Shown piece after piece: positions 40,333-50,000 of a stretch of 64,000 bases of DNA. A model generated the notes under the pieces. It made no database searches and was not told where the DNA came from. It saw only the letters and a program-made list of their open reading frames with translations. How positions within the stretch are numbered: the first letter of the stretch is position 1; each line of letters begins with the position of its first letter. A program made the translations under genes and the position numbers. The stretch lies in contig JBGTEJ010000017.1 in assembly GCA_041747855.1 (NCBI GenBank), positions 9,757 through 73,756 of the forward strand, read 5' to 3'. The stretch is from ZC4RG35 sp041747855. GTDB lineage: Bacteria; Actinomycetota; Acidimicrobiia; Spongiisociales; ZC4RG35.

Positions 40333-41648
40333 GCCCCACCGCCGAGATCCGTCAGACCATCGTTCAACTCCTCTCCAACATGGGTGAGAGCCGGGAGGTC
40401 CGGTCATACCTGCAACGGTTCTCCTCCCTCGATCAGACCCGCTTCGCGGTTATCAAGATCGGTGGTGGTGTGCTCCGTGACCAACTCGAAGAGACTGCCG
40501 CCGCCCTCGCCTTCCTGCACACGGTCGGTCTGACCCCGATCGTCCTCCACGGTGGTGGCGCCCAGGTCGACGAGAGGCTGCGCCAGCGTGGGATCACCTC
40601 CGACAAGGTGGACGGTCTCCGGGTAACCACCCCCGAAGTCCTCGACGTCGCCAGACAGGTGTTCACCGAGCAGAACTTCGCCCTGGTCGACGCCATCAGG
40701 AGCCGGAATGTCCCCGCCCACGGGGTCACCCAGGGTGTCTTCGAAGCGGCAGCGGTCGATCCCGACCGTCTCGGGCTGGTCGGGGAGCCCACGAATGTCG
40801 ACCTCGACCTGCTCCGGTCGATCGTCCGGTCGGGTTCGATCCCGATCCTCACCTGTCTCGGTGTCGCCCCCGGTGGACAAATCCTCAACATGAACGCCGA
40901 CTCCGCCACCAGGGTCCTGGTCCATGCCGTCCAACCGATGAAGATCGTCTTCCTCACCGACACCGGTGGTCTCCTCGACGCCGACGGAGACATCATCGAC
41001 TCGATCAACCTGGTCTCCGAGTACGAAGAACTGATGAGCGCCGACTGGGTGCATTCTGGTATGCGACTCAAGCTGGCCGAGATCAAACGACTCCTCGACG
41101 ATTCCCCCGCCTCCACCTCGGTGTCGATCACCACACCGTCAGCGTTGGCCCGTGAGCTATTCACCCACGGTGGGGCCGGAACACTGGTCCGACGTGGGGA
41201 GCGGATTCTGAAGTTCGACACCGCTAACCCACCCGACGTGGACCGTCTCCACAATCTTGTGGAGTCGGCATTCGGGCAGAAGCTCCGCTCCGGATGGTGG
41301 GAAGACCTCGACTTCCACACCGCCTATGTGGCCGCCAGCTACCGGGCCGCCGCGGTCGTCTCCAAATTCGAGACTTTCGCCTACCTGGACAAGTTCGCAG
41401 TCGAGGAGGCCGCCCGTGGTGAAGGGGTTGCCCGCACCGTGTGGAACGAGATGACCCGCGACTTCCCCACGCTGTTCTGGAGGTCGAGGACCGACAACCC
41501 CGTCAATGCGTTCTACGACGAGGAGGCCGACGGCTCGGTCCGCAGAGGATCGTGGACGGTCTACTGGAAAGGCGAGGAGGACTTCGACCGGATCGCCAGG
41601 GCAGTCAAGCGGATCGTCGACCTGCCCCCTTCCTGGGAGGGCAAATGA
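40329..41648 (+). CDS. argB: Bifunctional N-acetylglutamate kinase/synthase
   Basis: The GTG at 40329 overlaps the argF' stop, giving 439 residues. The N-terminal amino-acid-kinase domain (about 1-285) has VIKIGGGVL, PIVLHGGGAQVDERL, LTCLGVAPGGQILNMNAD and FLTDTGGLLDADG. The C-terminal GNAT-like domain (about 290-439) has YLDKFAVEEAARGEGVARTVW and FWRSRTDNPVNAFY. This is the NAGS-K architecture of Xanthomonas and Maricaulis, which makes N-acetylglutamate and phosphorylates it. It is likely feedback-inhibited by arginine. Confidence 0.88.
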   Translation: MSPTAEIRQTIVQLLSNMGESREVRSYLQRFSSLDQTRFAVIKIGGGVLRDQLEETAAALAFLHTVGLTPIVLHGGGAQVDERLRQRGITSDKVDGLRVTTPEVLDVARQVFTEQNFALVDAIRSRNVPAHGVTQGVFEAAAVDPDRLGLVGEPTNVDLDLLRSIVRSGSIPILTCLGVAPGGQILNMNADSATRVLVHAVQPMKIVFLTDTGGLLDADGDIIDSINLVSEYEELMSADWVHSGMRLKLAEIKRLLDDSPASTSVSITTPSALARELFTHGGAGTLVRRGERILKFDTANPPDVDRLHNLVESAFGQKLRSGWWEDLDFHTAYVAASYRAAAVVSKFETFAYLDKFAVEEAARGEGVARTVWNEMTRDFPTLFWRSRTDNPVNAFYDEEADGSVRRGSWTVYWKGEEDFDRIARAVKRIVDLPPSWEGK

Positions 41649-42568
41649 GCGACCGCTACCGAATCGCTGTAGTCGGGGCTAGAGGCCACACCGGAAGCGA
41701 ACTGCTCAGGGTCCTCGGTGGACATCCGGGTGTGGAGGTGACTCTCGCCAGCTCACGTCAGAGCGCCGGCGAGCAGGTCGGTCATGGGACCGGTCTGACC
41801 TTCGAGGATGTCACCCCCGCAGGACTCGCCGAACGAGAGGCCGAGGTGATCTTCCTGGCCCTACCCGACGGGGCAGCCGCACCCTACGTGGAGGCGATCG
41901 GCCCCGAGACGGTGATAGTCGACATCTCGGCGGATCACAGGTTCGACGACGAGTGGGCGTACGGGCTTCCCGAGCTGTATCGGGACCGGATCGCCGGGAG
42001 TCGTCGCATCGCCAATCCCGGGTGTTACGCCACCGTCATGCAACTGGCCCTGGCCCCGCTCCTGTCAAGGCTCGATGGTGTGCCCGCGGTGTTCGGCGTG
42101 TCCGGCTACTCGGGTGCGGGGACCACACCAGGGCCACGAAACGACCCCGAGCGTCTCGCCGACAACCTGATTCCGTACAAGCTGGTCGGTCACAATCACG
42201 AGAAGGAGGCTTCCCGTCATCTCGGAACCGAGGTGAGGTTCATGCCACATGTCCACCAGGCCTTCCGGGGACTGCTGGTGACCGCCCACGTCCCGTTGTC
42301 GACCCCGATGACCGCAGACCAGGTCGAGACAATGTTTCGTGAGACATACGCCGACGAGCAATTGATCGAAGTCACCGACCGGACCCCCGAGCTCCGGGAC
42401 GGGGCCAATCTCATCGGTGTCATCCTCGGTGGCTTCGAGGTCAGCGCCGACGGACTGAAGGTGGTGGTGGTCGGGGCCGAGGACAACCTCCTCAAAGGGG
42501 CGGCGGTCCAGGCAGTCCAGAATATGAATCTGGCCCTCGGCCTCGCCGAGCTCACCGGGATCCACTAG
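41645..42568 (+). CDS. argC: N-acetyl-gamma-glutamyl-phosphate reductase
   Basis: A 307-residue ArgC. Rossmann start IAVVGARGHTGSELLRVL, catalytic Cys in NPGCYATVMQLAL, GYSGAG and HNHEKEAS with the conserved His. It reduces the acyl phosphate made by the preceding kinase. ATGA overlap. It resembles the Xanthomonas-type enzyme, in line with its neighbours. ArgD, ArgE', ArgG and ArgH must be encoded elsewhere. Confidence 0.93.
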   Translation: MSDRYRIAVVGARGHTGSELLRVLGGHPGVEVTLASSRQSAGEQVGHGTGLTFEDVTPAGLAEREAEVIFLALPDGAAAPYVEAIGPETVIVDISADHRFDDEWAYGLPELYRDRIAGSRRIANPGCYATVMQLALAPLLSRLDGVPAVFGVSGYSGAGTTPGPRNDPERLADNLIPYKLVGHNHEKEASRHLGTEVRFMPHVHQAFRGLLVTAHVPLSTPMTADQVETMFRETYADEQLIEVTDRTPELRDGANLIGVILGGFEVSADGLKVVVVGAEDNLLKGAAVQAVQNMNLALGLAELTGIH

Positions 42569-42595
42569 GCGCACCCCCCTAGAGTCTGGGGTCAC

Positions 42596-43894
42596 ATGAC
42601 CTTCACGGCAGTTGAGCTGATCGCCGCGAAACGAGATGGGAAGACTCTGAGCGCAGACGCCATCGCCTGGCTGATAGACGCCTTCACCAGCGGCGCCGTC
42701 CCCGACTATCAGATGTCGGCCATGGCCATGGCCATCGTGTTCAACGGGCTCGATCCCGAAGAGCTGGCTGCCTGGACCGCGGCCATGCTCCATTCCGGTG
42801 ATGTCATGGACTTCTCCGACATCGCCCTACCCAAGGTGGACAAGCACTCGACCGGTGGTGTCGGGGACAAGATCTCCATCCCACTCGCCCCCCTGGTCGC
42901 CTCGTGTGGGGTGGCCGTCCCCATGATGTCGGGCCGGGGTCTGGGACACACCGGAGGCACGCTCGACAAGCTGGAATCGATCCCCGGCTTCATCACAGGT
43001 CTCGACCAGGCCCGGTTCCGTGAGATCCTCGTTGAACATGGTCTGGTCCTAGCCGGGCAGTCGGAGACCATGGTGCCTGCAGACCGCATGCTCTATGCAC
43101 TCAGGGATGCCACCGCCACCGTCCCGTCGATCCCCCTGATCTCCTCATCGATCATGTCGAAGAAGTTGGCCGAAGGTCTCGACGGTCTGGTCCTCGACGT
43201 GAAGACCGGGTCGGGGGCGTTCATGCCCGATCTGGAGAAGTCCCGTGAGCTGGCCCGGACCATGGTCGGCATCGGAAACGACAACGGGGTCCGCACCGTC
43301 GCCCTGATCACCTCGATGGAACAGCCGCTGGGCCGGGAGGTGGGTAACGCATCGGAGATCAGGGAGTCGATCGAGATCCTCAACGGGGGTGGCCCCGCCG
43401 ACATCCTCGAACTGACCCTTGCCCTCGCCGAAGTCATGCTCGAAATCGGTGGTGTCGACGGCGGACGGGACCGTCTGCTCACCGCCATCGACGACGGGTC
43501 GGCCCTGGCCAAGCTAGTAGAAGTCACCGCCGCTCACGGGGGCGACCCATCGGTGATCCACGACCCGTCCCTCCTTCCGGTGGCCCCCCACACCGGGACC
43601 GTCGTCGCCGAAGAGGACGGCTATGTGACCACCTGTGACGCTCTCACCGTAGGTATCGTCGCCACCAGACTCGGTGCAGGTCGGGAGAAGAAGGACGATC
43701 CAATCGACCCCGGGGTCGGGATAACCGTCGAGAACAAGATCGGCGACACCGTCTCGAAGGGCGATGTCCTGGCCACCGTCCGATACACCGACGAGGCCAG
43801 ATGGGAGAATCTGCGTGCCCAACTGGCAGGGGCTTGGAAGGTGGGCGCCGACTCGGTGTTCCCCCCACCGCTGATCATCGAGCGGATCTCATAG
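42596..43894 (+). CDS. deoA: Thymidine/pyrimidine-nucleoside phosphorylase
   Basis: A 432-residue phosphorylase. Phosphate-binding KHSTGGVGDKIS, SGRGLGHTGGTLDKLESIPG, LISSSIMSKKLAEGLDGLVLDVKTGSGAFM, and a C-terminal VGIVATRLGAGREKKDDPIDPGVG hinge domain. It cleaves thymidine or uridine to base plus pentose-1-phosphate. It cooperates with Cdd and Upp encoded nearby. It starts 27 nt after argC but is functionally unrelated. Confidence 0.94.
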   Translation: MTFTAVELIAAKRDGKTLSADAIAWLIDAFTSGAVPDYQMSAMAMAIVFNGLDPEELAAWTAAMLHSGDVMDFSDIALPKVDKHSTGGVGDKISIPLAPLVASCGVAVPMMSGRGLGHTGGTLDKLESIPGFITGLDQARFREILVEHGLVLAGQSETMVPADRMLYALRDATATVPSIPLISSSIMSKKLAEGLDGLVLDVKTGSGAFMPDLEKSRELARTMVGIGNDNGVRTVALITSMEQPLGREVGNASEIRESIEILNGGGPADILELTLALAEVMLEIGGVDGGRDRLLTAIDDGSALAKLVEVTAAHGGDPSVIHDPSLLPVAPHTGTVVAEEDGYVTTCDALTVGIVATRLGAGREKKDDPIDPGVGITVENKIGDTVSKGDVLATVRYTDEARWENLRAQLAGAWKVGADSVFPPPLIIERIS

Positions 43895-43946
43895 ACCGGG
43901 GCACAGTTACCATCGCGGCCCTCACAGCAACTCAAGGAGTCATGGC

Positions 43947-44705
43947 ATGAAGGTCGTCGTCTGTGTCAAACAGATTCCCGACCCCGCCACTCCCTACCGA
44001 CTCGAGGAAGGCACCGGCTGGCTGATCCGGCCTGAGGATCAGATCCTCGATGACACCGATCGGTATGGAGTGGAGATGGGACTACAGATCGCCCAGGCGA
44101 ATGGGGGCACGGTCACCCTGGTCAGCATGGGTCCAACCGGTAACTCTCAAGGTATCCGCCAGGCACTCGCCATGGGCGCCGACAAGGCGGTCATCATCGA
44201 CGACGCCCCCCTGCGCGGCTCTGATGCCCTGACCACGGCACGGGTGCTGGCGGCGGCCATTGCCTCCGAAGGTTTCGACCTGGTGATCACCGGGACCGAG
44301 TCGACCGACGGGTACTCCGGGGTGGTCCCACAGATGATCGCAGAGCTCCTCGACGCACCGGCCCTCACCTACGCCACCCATGTCGAGGCAACCGGCGACT
44401 CGGTCACCATCCATCGCCAGACTTCTGCCGGGTACGACGTCGTGAATGCTTCGCTCCCCGCGGTGGTCTCGGTCACAGCCGGTGTAGTCGAACCGCGTTA
44501 TCCAACCTTCAAAGGGATCATGGACGCCAAGAAGAAGCCGGTCGAAACTCTGGCCCTGAGCGGTCTGGACGCCGAGGCGGTGGAGACCCAGGTGATCAGC
44601 TCGATCACGACGGCCCCGGAGCGTTCCGCCGGACGCAAGATCGAAGACGATGGTGAGGCACACCTGGCGATCCTCGAACTCCTCGAGCAGAGGAAGGTGA
44701 TCTGA
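43947..44705 (+). CDS. etfB: Electron transfer flavoprotein beta subunit
   Basis: A 252-residue EtfB: MKVVVCVKQIPDP, DRYGVEMGLQIA, GADKAVIIDD, DLVITGTESTDGYSGVVPQM and a KKKPVETL loop binding AMP. It forms a heterodimer with EtfA to carry electrons from acyl-CoA dehydrogenases. AAGGAGTCATGGC upstream acts as ribosome site. Stop and next start share one base (TGATG). Confidence 0.94.
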   Translation: MKVVVCVKQIPDPATPYRLEEGTGWLIRPEDQILDDTDRYGVEMGLQIAQANGGTVTLVSMGPTGNSQGIRQALAMGADKAVIIDDAPLRGSDALTTARVLAAAIASEGFDLVITGTESTDGYSGVVPQMIAELLDAPALTYATHVEATGDSVTIHRQTSAGYDVVNASLPAVVSVTAGVVEPRYPTFKGIMDAKKKPVETLALSGLDAEAVETQVISSITTAPERSAGRKIEDDGEAHLAILELLEQRKVI

Positions 44706-45643
44706 TGGCGAACATATGGGTCTTTGTCGAAGAGACCGACGGTGCACCGTCGGCCCTCGGGTTGGAATTGCTCTCCAAAGCGCGTTCGCTGGGTGATGTG
44801 ACTGCGGTCTATCTCGGATCCGCCGACGGTGCGGGAAAACTCGGGGAGTACGGAGCCACCCGGGTCCTGATGGCCGACACCGGCGACCGTCTCCCATCGG
44901 CACCACTGGCCACGGCCCTGGCTGCCAGGGCCACAACCGAGTCGCCTGATCTGATCCTGTTCGGTCAGGCGCTCACCGACCGCGACGTGGCGGGTCGTCT
45001 CGCCGCCCGTCTTGGTGTCGGTGTGGTCTCCAACGCCACCGACATTCGACTCAGCGGTGGTGTCGAGACCGATCACGAGATCTTCGGTGGGACCCAGGTG
45101 GCCACGGTCCAGACTTCGAGTAGCCCTGCCATCGTTCTGGTCAGACCAAAGTCGTTCCCGGCCGAAGCGTCGGGTGGAGGTGCCCCCCAGGTCGAAACCC
45201 TCGAACTTCCCGATGGCGGTGCAGCCGAGGCTCGTATCGTCGAATCACACGTCGAAGAGCGCGAGGGCCCGCAACTGGGGGAGGCCAAAGTGGTCATCTC
45301 CGGTGGGCGGGGTCTTGGCTCGGCCGAGGGCTACCAACTGATCGAGCGTCTGGCCAAACCACTCAAGGCTGCAACGGGTGCCACCCGCGCCATCGTCGAC
45401 GCTGGTTGGGTCCCCTACGCCAAGCAGGTAGGTCAGACCGGCAAGACCGTCAAACCCGACGTCTACATCGCATGCGGAATCTCGGGTGCGATGCAGCATC
45501 TGGTGGGGATGAAAGATGCCACCACCATCATCGCCATAAACAAGGACCCCGACGCCCCGATCTTCTCGGTGGCCGACCTCGGGATCGTCGGCGATGTCAA
45601 GACCATCCTCCCCAAACTGATCGAAGCACTCGAGGCCATGTAA
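44705..45643 (+). CDS. etfA: Electron transfer flavoprotein alpha subunit
   Basis: A 312-residue EtfA. The C-terminal FAD domain is clear: VVISGGRGLGSAEGYQLIERLA, ATRAIVDAGWVPYAKQVGQTGKTVKPDVYIACGISGAMQH and INKDPDAPIFSVADLGIVGD. It works with EtfB and an ETF-quinone oxidoreductase. The thiolase and enoyl-CoA hydratase elsewhere in the window could feed the same beta-oxidation electron flow. A short GACCAG-GT-CTGGTC hairpin follows the stop. Confidence 0.94.
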   Translation: MANIWVFVEETDGAPSALGLELLSKARSLGDVTAVYLGSADGAGKLGEYGATRVLMADTGDRLPSAPLATALAARATTESPDLILFGQALTDRDVAGRLAARLGVGVVSNATDIRLSGGVETDHEIFGGTQVATVQTSSSPAIVLVRPKSFPAEASGGGAPQVETLELPDGGAAEARIVESHVEEREGPQLGEAKVVISGGRGLGSAEGYQLIERLAKPLKAATGATRAIVDAGWVPYAKQVGQTGKTVKPDVYIACGISGAMQHLVGMKDATTIIAINKDPDAPIFSVADLGIVGDVKTILPKLIEALEAM

Positions 45644-45660
45644 CAGCGACCAGGTCTGGT

Positions 45661-46056
45661 CTAAAGCTTGAAACGGTACGGGAGGAGCTGGTCGAGGGTG
45701 TGCTCGCGTATCTCGGCACCGCTCCCGGCGGTGACCAGGATCCTCCGGGTGTCGAACTCGGACATGATCTGACGGCATCGGCCACACGGATAGGCCCCAT
45801 CGACATCGGTGGCGTCGATACAGGCGACGGCGACGGTGTCGATCTTGCGGACCCCCTGGGAGGCTGCGGTGGCCACGGCGGTCGCCTCCGCACACGAAGC
45901 CACCGGGTAGGAGGCGTTCTCGATGTTGGCCCCGGTGAACATCTCCCCGGCCGCCCCCACGACAACAGCCCCGACCCGGAAATTCGAGTAGGGGGCATAG
46001 GCTCCTTCTGCGGCAGCCCTCGCGATCTGGACCAAGGTTTCGTTGTCGGTGCTCAT
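45661..46056 (-). CDS. cdd: Cytidine deaminase
   Basis: A 131-residue tetramer-type deaminase. The zinc motifs are ASCAEATAV (Cys and catalytic Glu) and YPCGRCRQ. SNFRVGAVVVG and TGANIENASYP bind the nucleoside. It converts cytidine or deoxycytidine to uridine forms, which DeoA and Upp can then use. Overlaps ftsY by 4 nt and converges on etfA. Confidence 0.95.
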   Translation of the reverse strand: MSTDNETLVQIARAAAEGAYAPYSNFRVGAVVVGAAGEMFTGANIENASYPVASCAEATAVATAASQGVRKIDTVAVACIDATDVDGAYPCGRCRQIMSEFDTRRILVTAGSGAEIREHTLDQLLPYRFKL

Positions 46057-47036
46057 CTCGCCAACAAGCTTGCCACAAATGAGGTCGGGTCGAAGGGTTG
46101 GAGTTGGGTGACGGTCTCACCGGTCCCGACCAATTTGACCGGCACACCAAGCGTGGCTTCGATGGCCACCACGATTCCCCCCTTGGCGGTGCCGTCGAGT
46201 TTGGCCAGAGCTACTCCCGTGAGGGGGACCGAAGAGGCGAACTCTCGCGCCTGAGCGAGCCCGTTCTGCCCAGCCGAGGCGTCGATCACCAGAAGCACCT
46301 CCCCGACACCTTCCCGACCACCTGCCACCCGATGCACCTTCTCCAACTCCGCCATCAGGTTCTTGTTGGCGTGCAGACGTCCCGCCGTGTCGACGATGAC
46401 GACATCGACCGACCGCGCTCTGGCTGAGGCCAGGGCATCGTGGACGACCGCGGCCGCATCCCCACCCTCCTGCCCGGTGACGACGGGGACCCCGATCCTC
46501 TGGGCCCACACCTCGAGTTGGTCACTTCCCGCCGCCCGGAAGGTGTCGGCGGCTGCCAGCAACACAGATCTGCCCTCCGTTTTCAGATGGTTGGCGAGTT
46601 TGGCGACAGTGGTGGTCTTACCGGTCCCGTTCACACCCACAACCAGGATGACCGCAGGCTCCCCCCAGAGATTCAGGGTCCGGTCCCGTCCCTCGAACTC
46701 GGCCAGCATCGAATCTGCCACCAGACTCCAGGCCTCTTCGGCCGTCTTCGGTGAGCCTGCTCTGACACCCTCCACGATCCTGGTGGTCGGGCCGATCCCA
46801 ACATCGGCGGTGAGGAGGACCTCTTCGAGGTCACCCCAGGTCCGGTCAGTGAGCCCACCCCCGAAGATCCGACGGACCGCATTACCGAGTTGACCGCCGC
46901 CGGGTCGGTCTGCCACCGGCTCCGGTTGGGCCGTGGGGCCCGCGGTTCGGCGTGACTGACCGAACAACACAAAGAGGATCGCACCGAGCGCAACGACAGC
47001 TGCGACAACAAGGATTACGACGATGGGGTCTGACAC
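46053..47036 (-). CDS. ftsY: Signal recognition particle receptor FtsY
   Basis: A 327-residue SRP GTPase with an N-terminal membrane helix (IVVILVVAAVVALGAILFVLFG) instead of a long acidic A domain, as is common in actinobacteria. G motifs are GVNGTGKTT, DTAGRLHANKNLM and LAKLDGTAKGG. It receives Ffh-ribosome complexes. GTG start, 6 nt after smc. The smc-ftsY order is conserved. Confidence 0.95.
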   Translation of the reverse strand: MSDPIVVILVVAAVVALGAILFVLFGQSRRTAGPTAQPEPVADRPGGGQLGNAVRRIFGGGLTDRTWGDLEEVLLTADVGIGPTTRIVEGVRAGSPKTAEEAWSLVADSMLAEFEGRDRTLNLWGEPAVILVVGVNGTGKTTTVAKLANHLKTEGRSVLLAAADTFRAAGSDQLEVWAQRIGVPVVTGQEGGDAAAVVHDALASARARSVDVVIVDTAGRLHANKNLMAELEKVHRVAGGREGVGEVLLVIDASAGQNGLAQAREFASSVPLTGVALAKLDGTAKGGIVVAIEATLGVPVKLVGTGETVTQLQPFDPTSFVASLLAR

Positions 47037-47042
47037 GAGGAT

Positions 47043-50000
47043 CTAGGCAGTCCGCTCGATCGCCGTCAGTTCGTTGCGAACCGCGGCCATGTCCTTCCTC
47101 AGGGCCCGAGATGTCCCACCGGCCTCCATCGTGATCCCGTAGAGGACGTCAGCGGCCTCCATGGTCTGCTGCTGATGGGTGACGATGATCAACTGCGCCC
47201 TCCCCCGGAACTCTTCGACGATTCTGATGAAACGACGCAGGTTCACATCGTCGAGGGCCGCCTCGACCTCGTCGAGGACATAGAACGGGCTGGGTCTCGC
47301 CTCGAAGATCGCAAAGAGGAACGCCAACGCGGCGAGACTTCGCTCACCACCGGACAGAAGAGACATCTGACTCAACTTCTTTCCCATCGGCTGGGCGTCG
47401 ATCAGGACCCCCGACCCGGCGTCGCCAGACTCACCGAGACGGATCCTTCCCCGACCTCCCGGGAACAAGACACCGAAATAGCGCTCGAAGGCGGAGGCGA
47501 CCTCTTCGAAGGCGGTCTGGAAACGATCGTCGATCTCCTTCTCGAGTGCGGTGATGACCTTGCGAAGCTCCGACCGGGACTCTTCGATGTCAGCCATCTG
47601 GCTCTGGAGAAAGCTGTGTCGCTCGTCGAGGTCTCTGAACTCGGTCGCAGCCAGCGGGTTGATCGGGCCCATCCTCGACAGTTCCGCCAGTTTGGACTCG
47701 AGAACCACCTCGAGGTCGGTTCCCTCCGGATACCCGGGGGGTTCGGCCATATAGGCGACATCGGGACTCGAGTCGGCATCACGTCGGATCGCCTCCACAA
47801 CGGCCTCCCGATGCAGTCTCAGCTCGGTGATCCTGATGTCGAGGGCAGCTATCCGCTCGCGTGCATCGGCGATTGCCGTCCGCCGGGCCTCATGTTCATC
47901 ACGGGCCCGGTTGAAGTTGTCACGGGTCTGGCTGTTGACGACACGCAACTCAGCCTGACGGTCCCGGAGCACGGAGAGGGCTGATTCCAATGTCCGGAGG
48001 GCACGTTTGGAGACATCCTCCACCACCTTCAAACCGGAGACGTCGATCTTGCCGACGGGTTCGGTGCCAAGACGATCCACCTCCACATCGACCCGTTGCC
48101 TGCGGTCGACCAGCATCCGCTCTCGTTCGATCAGGTAGCGGAGACGACCTGCATGCTCTTGCCATGTCGAACGGGAGATCTCCCTGTCGGCCGCGACCTG
48201 GAGACGACGGGACTCGATCTCCTGCCATGTCCTCTGCAATTCGGCTTCTTCCCCCTGGAGTGCCTCGATCCGGGCCCTCAGCGCTTTGGCCTGGTCCTCT
48301 CCCCCGGCGACACTGGTCGACAATGCGTCGACTCTCTCCTCGAGACGCTCGATCTCGGCCCGGATCCCGTTGACTGACTGGTTGATACGGGCCATCGCCT
48401 CGGATCGGCCGGCGAGTCTCGTCTCCGCCGTCTCCAATGCCTCGAGGGCGGTCCGCTCGATGTCGCGACTCGATTCGAATTCACGTCTCACCGCAGTGTG
48501 GATCGACGACGCCCTCGCCTGATTGGTCAACGCCTTCTCGAGTAGGACCTCAGCAGCTTCGATCATGACCGGTGCCGCACCGTCAGGATTGGCGACCCGG
48601 GCCCCGTGAGCCGAGATCAGGTCACCTTCGGGGGTAACCACCCGGATCTCGGGATTGGCCGCAACCAGATCCCATCCCGAGGCCCAACCTGCGGCAAGTA
48701 CGACATCGCCAAGCAGGGACTCGGCAAGTTCGGTCGAAGCGTTCTCTCCGAGAAGATCGATCAGGGCTTCCATACCGACCGACCCGGCCACCCTTCTGGC
48801 GGGAACCTGCACCGACCCCCTCGGCGCGACCACGGCTGCCGAGCCGCCCCCGCGGGCCTTGACCGAGCCGACGGCGGCCCTCAGATCGGCACGCCCGGAG
48901 AAGGCAACCGCGTCGACCCAGCCGGCGAGAGCTGCCCCGACCGCGGCCTCGAGTCCTTCGGGCACATCGAGTTGGGAGATCAACGAGCCCACGGCACCCT
49001 TCGAAGTCTCGACCAGTTCTCGGGTCTCGGGGTCGTAGCGGCCCTCCAAAGTGGAGGCGATGGCCTCGACCCGCGCCTCCAGGGAGGCCACCTCGACCCG
49101 GGCGTCGGTCGACGCGTTCTCGGCTTCCTCCCAGCGGACCTGATCGGCTTTCCTCGCGGTCTGCTTGGCCTCGTACTCTGATTGAAGTACCGAAACCTCT
49201 GTGTCCAGATGACGGATCTCGGTGTTGATGCTCTCCATCGAGGCCAGCTCTTCGGTCATCTGGGATCGAAGCACTTCGAGACGGTGCTCTACGGCGCCGA
49301 TCTCTCGTCGGTCCCTGGCCAGCGATGCCTCGAGCCCCCGCAGCTCACCACTGACCGCAGCCTGGGCCCCCTCAGGCGAAAGGGCGATCTGACCGGCCAG
49401 CACCCTTTCCTCATCTTCGAGTTCCATCATCCGTGCTTCAGCTTCCGCAACCGTCTGTTCGACACCAACCTTCTCAGCGGTCAGCGAGGCGAGTTCGATG
49501 ATGATCTGATCTTTCTCCGTCTGAAGGTCGGCCAAGCGTTCGACGGTCGCTTCCTCCCTCCCGGATGCGGCCCGACGTCTCTCGTGTGCCACGGATGCGA
49601 TCCGGCCGAGACGCTCACTGGCGGTCTCGAGCATGGCAGCCGCCGAAGTGTCCCTCTCCAGCTCCGATCCGACACGTAACGATTCCTCGGTGAGAACGGT
49701 GAGATCACGACCGAGCTCGTCGACCCGGGTCTGATCGGCTTGCACCGACTGCGCCAGACGAGCCCTCTCCGTCTCGGCGGACACCAGATCGGCGTCATGT
49801 CTGGTCAGGGCATGTCCACCGAGATACAACCGGAGTGAGACGACCTCTGTCTTGACCCCGTCGTATCTCTCCGCTGCCTTGGCCTGTCGGCGAAGCGGTC
49901 TCATCTGTCTGGCGATCTCGGACACGATGTCGTTGAGTCTCAGGAGGTCCTCATCGGTGCGCTCCAGACGTCTCTCAGCCCGCTCCTTGCGTCGCCGGTG

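Noticed and set aside
39136..40407. 423-codon minus-strand open frame over argF'
   Set aside because: Antisense of a clearly coding gene. Long antisense frames are expected at this GC content.
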